A program made the translations under genes and the position numbers. Source: Flavicella sp963932955 (lineage in GTDB: Bacteria > Bacteroidota > Bacteroidia > Flavobacteriales > Flavobacteriaceae). From it: a stretch of 17,844 nt of DNA. Below the pieces are notes generated by a model. It did not search any database. It was not told the DNA's origin and saw only the letters and a program-made list of their open reading frames with translations. Shown here one piece after another: positions 13,936 through 17,844 of the stretch. The stretch covers positions 1 through 17,844 of the forward strand of contig CAWVRK010000026.1 in NCBI GenBank assembly GCA_963932955.1, given 5' to 3'. Numbering within the stretch: position 1 is the first letter of the stretch; the number at the start of each line of letters is the position of its first letter.

Positions 13936-15119
13936 CAGATCCTAGTGTTTTCAATAATTAATGCGCTAGCACCTCCACCGCCATTGCAGATTGCGGCAGC
14001 GCCTATTTTCGCGTTGTTTTGTTTTAAGACGGCGAGTAGTGTGACTAAGATTCTCGCTCCCGAACATCCTAAGGGATGCCCCATGGCCACAGCGCCTCCA
14101 TTGACATTGGTTTTTTCAGGGTCGATTCCGAGCAATTCACAATTGGCAATGCCTACCACCGAAAAGGCTTCATTGATTTCGAAAAAATCGATTTCTGAAA
14201 GCGTCAATTTTGTTTTTTTGAGCGCTTTGGGGAGTGCTTTTGCCGGGCTGCTCGTAAACCAGGTCGGGTCTTGGGCCGCTTCTGCATAGGCGGTTATTTT
14301 CGCCAAAGGGGCAATTCCCAATGCTTTTGCTTTGTCTGAGGACATCAAAACCAAGGCCGCAGCACCGTCACTGATGGGGGAGGCATTGGCAGCGGTAACG
14401 CTTCCTTTTTTTGAAAAAGCAGGGGGCAAGCTCTCAATTTTTTCGAGGTTTGTGTCTTTGTGTGTTTCGTCTTGTGTGATCCAGACAGGATTTTCGGCAT
14501 CTTTTGAGATGTTGACAGGAATGCGTTCGTCGTCAAATTTACCTTGATCATTGGCATTCTGAAACCGCTGGTGAGAGCGGATGGCAAATGCGTCTTGTGC
14601 CGCTCGGGTAATCTCGTATTTTTCAGCACACAAATCGGCGCAGGCGCCCATGTGTTTTAGGTCGTAGGGGTTTGTCAATCCGTCTTTTAGCAAGCCGTCA
14701 ATGGCAGTGATGTTGCCGAGTTTTTTTTCCTTTCTGTTCACGAGGTAATGCGGGGCAGCGGACATGTTTTCCATGCCTCCTGCCACAACAATCTCTGCCG
14801 CTCCGCACTGAATGGCTTGGGCAGCTTGTAGGACTGTTTTCATTCCAGATGCACAGACTTTGTTTACGGTGGTACAGGGGACGTTTTCTGAAATTCCAGC
14901 AAACAAGGCTGCTTGTTTGGCGGGTGCTTGTCCCAAATTGGCTTGCAGCACATTTCCCATCAAAACTTCTTCTACCAGTTCAGGGTCGAGTTGAATTTTT
15001 TCCAGTGCCCCTCGGATGGCGATGCCCCCCAATTCTGTTGCGGGAATGCCTGAAAGGCTTCCTAAAAAACGTCCAATTGGCGTTCTGGCTGCTGAAACAA
15101 TGACAACTTCTTTGTTCAT
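13935..15119 (-). CDS. Acetyl-CoA C-acetyltransferase (thiolase)
   Basis: The 394-residue enzyme has all thiolase landmarks: the nucleophile in VNKVCASGMK (Cys89), GGMENMS (114-120), NEAF (316-319), GHPLGCSGAR (His348) and the second active-site Cys in CNGGGGAS (Cys378). Length and the compact loop domain fit the biosynthetic or acetoacetyl-CoA class (AtoB/PhaA type) better than the longer FadA type, but substrate chain length cannot be fixed from sequence alone. It catalyses reversible Claisen condensation of two acetyl-CoA. It is the first gene of a two-gene unit with the NlpC/P60 peptidase. There is no obvious functional link between the two. Confidence 0.95.
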   Translation of the reverse strand: MNKEVVIVSAARTPIGRFLGSLSGIPATELGGIAIRGALEKIQLDPELVEEVLMGNVLQANLGQAPAKQAALFAGISENVPCTTVNKVCASGMKTVLQAAQAIQCGAAEIVVAGGMENMSAAPHYLVNRKEKKLGNITAIDGLLKDGLTNPYDLKHMGACADLCAEKYEITRAAQDAFAIRSHQRFQNANDQGKFDDERIPVNISKDAENPVWITQDETHKDTNLEKIESLPPAFSKKGSVTAANASPISDGAAALVLMSSDKAKALGIAPLAKITAYAEAAQDPTWFTSSPAKALPKALKKTKLTLSEIDFFEINEAFSVVGIANCELLGIDPEKTNVNGGAVAMGHPLGCSGARILVTLLAVLKQNNAKIGAAAICNGGGGASALIIENTRI

Positions 15120-15203
15120 GAAGGGGTTTTGAGCTGGGTTTTTGTGTTGAATTCCTTGTCTTTTAATGGAGGAGATTCGAATAAATACCTGTCAGGTTCC
15201 TTG

Positions 15204-15211
15204 CGAAAGTA
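15204..15211 (-). promoter_or_regulatory. Probable -7 promoter element of the thiolase gene
   Basis: The minus strand reads TACTTTCG, one mismatch from TAnnTTTG, 84 bases before the ATG. It is followed by a short inverted repeat ACCTG-A-CAGGT (15187-15197). The surrounding sequence is similar to the mutS2 promoter region. Confidence 0.4.
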
Positions 15212-15342
15212 CTTAAATATTTTGATATTTTTAGTGCTTTGATTTCAAGAATTCAAACTGCGTAATGATTTTTAAAATGGCGCCCTGTTTTACAAATTTG
15301 AATTAATTCCTCCAATCAAATCAAACTCCCTAAGAAATTGTT

Positions 15343-15350
15343 TATTTTTG
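15343..15350 (+). promoter_or_regulatory. Predicted -7 promoter element of the HD phosphohydrolase gene
   Basis: TATTTTTG matches TAnnTTTG exactly, 18 bases before the ATG at 15369. It includes the in-frame TTG at 15348, which argues against that codon as the start. Confidence 0.55.
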
Positions 15351-15368
15351 GATACCAATTTTCCAGAA

Positions 15369-17417
15369 ATGAAAAAAATTATTGAAAATCTCTACCAACA
15401 CAATTCGTTGGCCTATAAAATTGTTCTTTTTGTCGTAACGACATTTTTATTGGTTTACTTTTTCCCAAAAGGAGGGACTTTTAAGTACGAGTTTCAAAAA
15501 GGGAAGCCTTGGCAATACGAAGATTTGTTGGCTCCTTTTGATTTTGCAATTCAAAAAAGTGCAGCGGTGATTGCAGCAGAGGAGAAGAGTTTGGAAAAAA
15601 ATTCACTGCGTTATTTCTCCTACGACACGCAAGTGGTGGCAAACGTCAAAGAGGACATGGCAGAACGTTTGAAAGCCGTGGCTACGGATTCGCTTTACTA
15701 CCGCGCTTTGTTTGACCAAGCCTCTGCCATCGTCACGGAAATTTACAAAGTAGGTTTTGTAGGTGCGGGGAGTGCAACAAGAGTGGAGGATCCTCGCCAA
15801 GAGGTGGTGCTGCGCAAAGGGACTCAGATAGAGATGTTGCCATTTGAACGTTTTGTTTTTTCGAAGGACCTGTTTCATTTGATACAAAGTAAAATCCCCT
15901 TAGAAACGAGTGATTTGTTTCAGTCAGCATTGATCAATGTATTGACAGAGGTCATTCGGCCCAATGTTTCGTTTGATGCCAATTTTACAGAAAAAGCATT
16001 GCAAGATGCGATCCGTTCTATTTCGTATACGACCGGAAAGGTTTCTAAAAATCAGTCGATTATTTCCAGAGGGCTTATTGTTGAAGGGAAAAATTACGAA
16101 GTATTGAATTCTCTGAGAGCGGAATACAGTTCTCAAACGAGAAGTCAGAACAGTATGTATTGGATTGTTCTTGGGCACACGATTTTGGTGGCGCTGGTTT
16201 TGTTGATGTTGTTGTTGTTTTTAAGGAAGGAGCGTCCGGAGATTTTTGAAGACAATTCCAAGGTTGCGTTTATCTTTTTCAACATTCTCTTGCTGTTTTT
16301 TCTCGTGGCAATGACTGTCAAATACCAAGTAGACTATTTGTACGTGGTTCCGATGAGTGTTTTGCCCATTGTTTTGAAAGCTTTTTTCGACGCGCGGTTG
16401 GGCTTGTTTACCCATGTGCTTACGGTGTTGCTTTTGGGTTTTGTGGTGCCCAATAGCTTTGAGTTTGTCTTTTTGCAAATCATCGCTGGGATTGTTACGA
16501 TTCTGACAGTTTCTGAATTGTACAAACGTGAAAATCTCTTTATTTCTGTGGGTCAGATTACGTTGATTTACATGTTGACGTATTTTGCTTTTTCTGTTTT
16601 GCAGGAAGGCAATGCCGCTCAGTTGAAATGGAATTACTTTGGGCATTTTGCATTGAATGGTGTTTTGTCTTTCTTGTCGTTGTTTTTGATTTGGGTTTAT
16701 GAAAAGGTTTTTGGATTGGTTTCGGACGTAACCTTGTTGGAGTTGTCCAATACGAATTCGAAGTTGCTGCGCGATTTGAATGAAAAGGCACCGGGTACTT
16801 TTCAGCATTCCATGCAGGTAGCCAATTTGGCCGAAGCTGCTGCCAACGAGATAGGCGCCAATTCGATGTTGGTTCGAACAGGCGCCTTGTACCACGATAT
16901 TGGGAAAATGATGAACCCCGTGTATTTTACCGAAAACCAGTCTACGGGGGTAAATCCCCACAACGATTTACCGCCCAAAGAAAGTGCACAAATCATAATT
17001 CACCACGTTCAAAAAGGAATTGAATTGGCTAAAAAACACGGCTTGCCAGATCGGATCATCGATTTTATCCGAACGCACCATGGGAGCAGTCTGGTTTATT
17101 ATTTTTATCAAAAGGAAAAAGAGGGCAGTTTGGAAACGATTGACAAGGCGGATTTTCAATACCCAGGCCCGATTCCTTTTTCCAAGGAAACAGCGATTTT
17201 GATGTTGAGTGATGCGGCAGAGGCGGCCTCTAAAAGTTTAAAAGACCCTACTGCTCAAACGATTGATCAATTGATTGACGGCATTGCATCCAAACAGATG
17301 GAGGCAGGACAGTATCGGAATGCAGACATTACCTTAAAGGAGATTGAACGCATCAAAAAGGTGTTGAAAAAGAAATTGAAAAACATTTATCATTTGCGGG
17401 TTGAATACCCTGAGTAA
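15369..17417 (+). CDS. 7TM-HD membrane phosphohydrolase (PgpH-like, probable c-di-AMP phosphodiesterase)
   Basis: From ATG 15369 the product has 682 residues. A first membrane helix (about 14-33) is followed by an extracytoplasmic 7TMR-HDED-type domain (about 35-260), a block of about seven membrane helices (about 263-460), and a cytoplasmic HD domain. The metal-binding set looks complete: FQHSMQ (His480), YHDIGK (His509, Asp510), IIHHV (His545, His546), RTHHGSS (His570, His571) and LSDAAEA (Asp615). In Listeria, PgpH of this architecture hydrolyses cyclic-di-AMP to pApA. The same role is inferred here but not proven. The earlier in-frame TTG (15348) lies inside the -7 promoter element, so the ATG is preferred. 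It is divergent from the thiolase gene across 249 bp. Confidence 0.93.
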   Translation: MKKIIENLYQHNSLAYKIVLFVVTTFLLVYFFPKGGTFKYEFQKGKPWQYEDLLAPFDFAIQKSAAVIAAEEKSLEKNSLRYFSYDTQVVANVKEDMAERLKAVATDSLYYRALFDQASAIVTEIYKVGFVGAGSATRVEDPRQEVVLRKGTQIEMLPFERFVFSKDLFHLIQSKIPLETSDLFQSALINVLTEVIRPNVSFDANFTEKALQDAIRSISYTTGKVSKNQSIISRGLIVEGKNYEVLNSLRAEYSSQTRSQNSMYWIVLGHTILVALVLLMLLLFLRKERPEIFEDNSKVAFIFFNILLLFFLVAMTVKYQVDYLYVVPMSVLPIVLKAFFDARLGLFTHVLTVLLLGFVVPNSFEFVFLQIIAGIVTILTVSELYKRENLFISVGQITLIYMLTYFAFSVLQEGNAAQLKWNYFGHFALNGVLSFLSLFLIWVYEKVFGLVSDVTLLELSNTNSKLLRDLNEKAPGTFQHSMQVANLAEAAANEIGANSMLVRTGALYHDIGKMMNPVYFTENQSTGVNPHNDLPPKESAQIIIHHVQKGIELAKKHGLPDRIIDFIRTHHGSSLVYYFYQKEKEGSLETIDKADFQYPGPIPFSKETAILMLSDAAEAASKSLKDPTAQTIDQLIDGIASKQMEAGQYRNADITLKEIERIKKVLKKKLKNIYHLRVEYPE

Positions 17418-17598
17418 TGGTTTTTTAAACAGTATTTTCGACCTTTTTTTTGCTTTTCATCGCTATGTATGTCCTGTAGCTTTCTTGTATTCAGTCCTTT
17501 GACAAAGTCTTTTCGCAGGCCCTTTTTTTTGGTGGTTTTATAACAACGGCAGGGGATTTTAAGTAAAGTGAAATTGTTGAAAAAAAGTAGTAAAAATG

Positions 17599-17629
17599 TT
17601 GTGAAATCGTAAATGCCTACTTACATTTG
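17599..17629 (+). promoter_or_regulatory. Promoter of the tRNA-Ser/tRNA-Pro unit
   Basis: TTG (17599-17601) and TACATTTG (17622-17629) match the -33 and -7 elements of the Bacteroidota housekeeping promoter, with a 20-base spacer in the preferred range. It is the best promoter in the window. The -7 element lies 52 bases before tRNA-Ser. The leader holds a 12-13-bp direct repeat starting TACAGATT (17653 and 17665). The rest of the 17418-17598 gap shows only T-rich sequence and no gene. Confidence 0.75.
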
Positions 17630-17681
17630 CACTCTCAAAATTTAAGTTCTTTTACAGATTAAAATACAGATTGAAAATCTA

Positions 17682-17768
17682 GGAGAGGTGCCGGAGTGGC
17701 CGAACGGGGCTCCCTGCTAAGGAGTTGTACCTTTACGGGTACCGGGGGTTCGAATCCCTTCCTCTCCG
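17682..17768 (+). tRNA. tRNA-Ser (anticodon GCU)
   Basis: The 87-nt cloverleaf has acceptor arms GGAGAGG (17682-17688) and CCTCTCC (17761-17767) and discriminator G17768. The anticodon loop CTGCTAA (17714-17720) carries GCT at 17716-17718. A long class-II variable arm is formed by GTACC (17727-17731) and GGTAC (17738-17742), and the T loop is TTCGAAT. It reads AGC and AGU codons. The 3' CCA is not encoded (CAA follows the discriminator), so it must be added after transcription. It is the first of at least two tRNAs in the unit. Confidence 0.97.
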
Positions 17769-17790
17769 CAATTTTATCAATTCTTTTACT

Positions 17791-17844
17791 CGGGGTGTAG
17801 CGTAGCCCGGTCATCGCGCCTCGTTTGGGACGAGGAGGTCGCAG
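17791..17844 (+). tRNA. tRNA-Pro (anticodon UGG), 3' part outside the window
   Basis: The 5' acceptor arm CGGGGTG begins at 17791. It is followed by a D arm (GTAGCGTAGCCCGGTCATC) and an anticodon stem CCTCG/CGAGG (17819-17823 and 17831-17835) that closes the loop TTTGGGA, with anticodon TGG at 17826-17828. The T arm and 3' acceptor arm lie beyond the window end. It lies 22 bases after tRNA-Ser and is probably co-transcribed. Confidence 0.93.

Noticed and set aside
13165..15119. Thiolase and NlpC/P60 peptidase as a functional pair or novel system
   Set aside because: The TGATG coupling is real, but both are common enzymes of unrelated pathways and nothing in the sequence suggests a joint function.
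16221..16961. Long minus-strand open frame (246 codons) opposite the HD phosphohydrolase
   Set aside because: It is antisense to the membrane-helix block of a clear gene. The Gln-, His- and Asn-rich translation is what the complement of hydrophobic codons gives.
17497..17507. Near-palindrome CTTTG-A-CAAAG in the gap before the tRNA genes
   Set aside because: It is short, not placed relative to the mapped-looking tRNA promoter, and not followed by a T-run. It is likely to be chance.

Overview
The window looks like chromosomal DNA from a member of the Flavobacteriia (Bacteroidota). The evidence is a GldF/GldG gliding protein, flavobacterial gene neighbourhoods (SAM-hydroxide adenosyltransferase / PhoH / PurC, and MutS2 / Ung / SUI1 / DUF6048 / DUF6452), and promoter -7 elements of the Bacteroidota type TAnnTTTG in front of almost every transcription unit. 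Shine-Dalgarno sequences are largely absent. I see no insertion sequence, phage gene, integrase or CRISPR array. Genes are dense, and no gene-free stretch exceeds 300 bases. The longest gaps are 17418-17681, 15120-15368 and 1484-1695.

Layout. 1-387 (+) is the 3' end of a protein made of perfect 25-residue repeats. 506-1483 (-) is ddl (D-Ala-D-Ala ligase). 1696-4062 (-) is a single reading frame that joins GldF (ABC permease) to GldG. 4118-4948 (-) is a DUF62-type SAM-hydroxide adenosyltransferase homologue. 5092-6039 (+) is a PhoH-family ATPase with a TTG start, and 6179-7132 (+) is purC. 7167-7409 (-) is a double-CDGSH iron-sulfur protein and 7463-9682 (-) is a MutS2-like ATPase. 9750-10418 (+) is ung. 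It converges, with 2 bp between stop codons, on a five-gene minus-strand cluster: a DUF6452-like lipoprotein (start 13062), a DUF6048-like exported protein, a 2-oxoglutarate/Fe(II) oxygenase, a 60-residue membrane protein, and a SUI1/YciH factor (ending 10421). 13165-13935 (-) NlpC/P60 peptidase and 13935-15119 (-) thiolase are translationally coupled (TGATG). 15369-17417 (+) is a PgpH-type 7TM-HD phosphohydrolase, probably a cyclic-di-AMP phosphodiesterase. 17682-17768 is tRNA-Ser(GCU) and 17791-17844 is the 5' part of tRNA-Pro(UGG), both behind a strong consensus promoter.

The content is mostly housekeeping: cell wall (ddl, NlpC/P60), DNA maintenance (mutS2, ung), purine synthesis (purC), translation (SUI1, tRNAs), second-messenger turnover (HD protein) and motility (GldFG). 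I did not find a convincing new defence or biosynthetic system. The most unusual items are the GldF-GldG fusion, the SAM-adenosyltransferase homologue that appears to lack two of the three canonical catalytic residues, the two-unit higher-order repeat in the first gene, and a 29-bp promoter/leader sequence shared by mutS2 and the thiolase.
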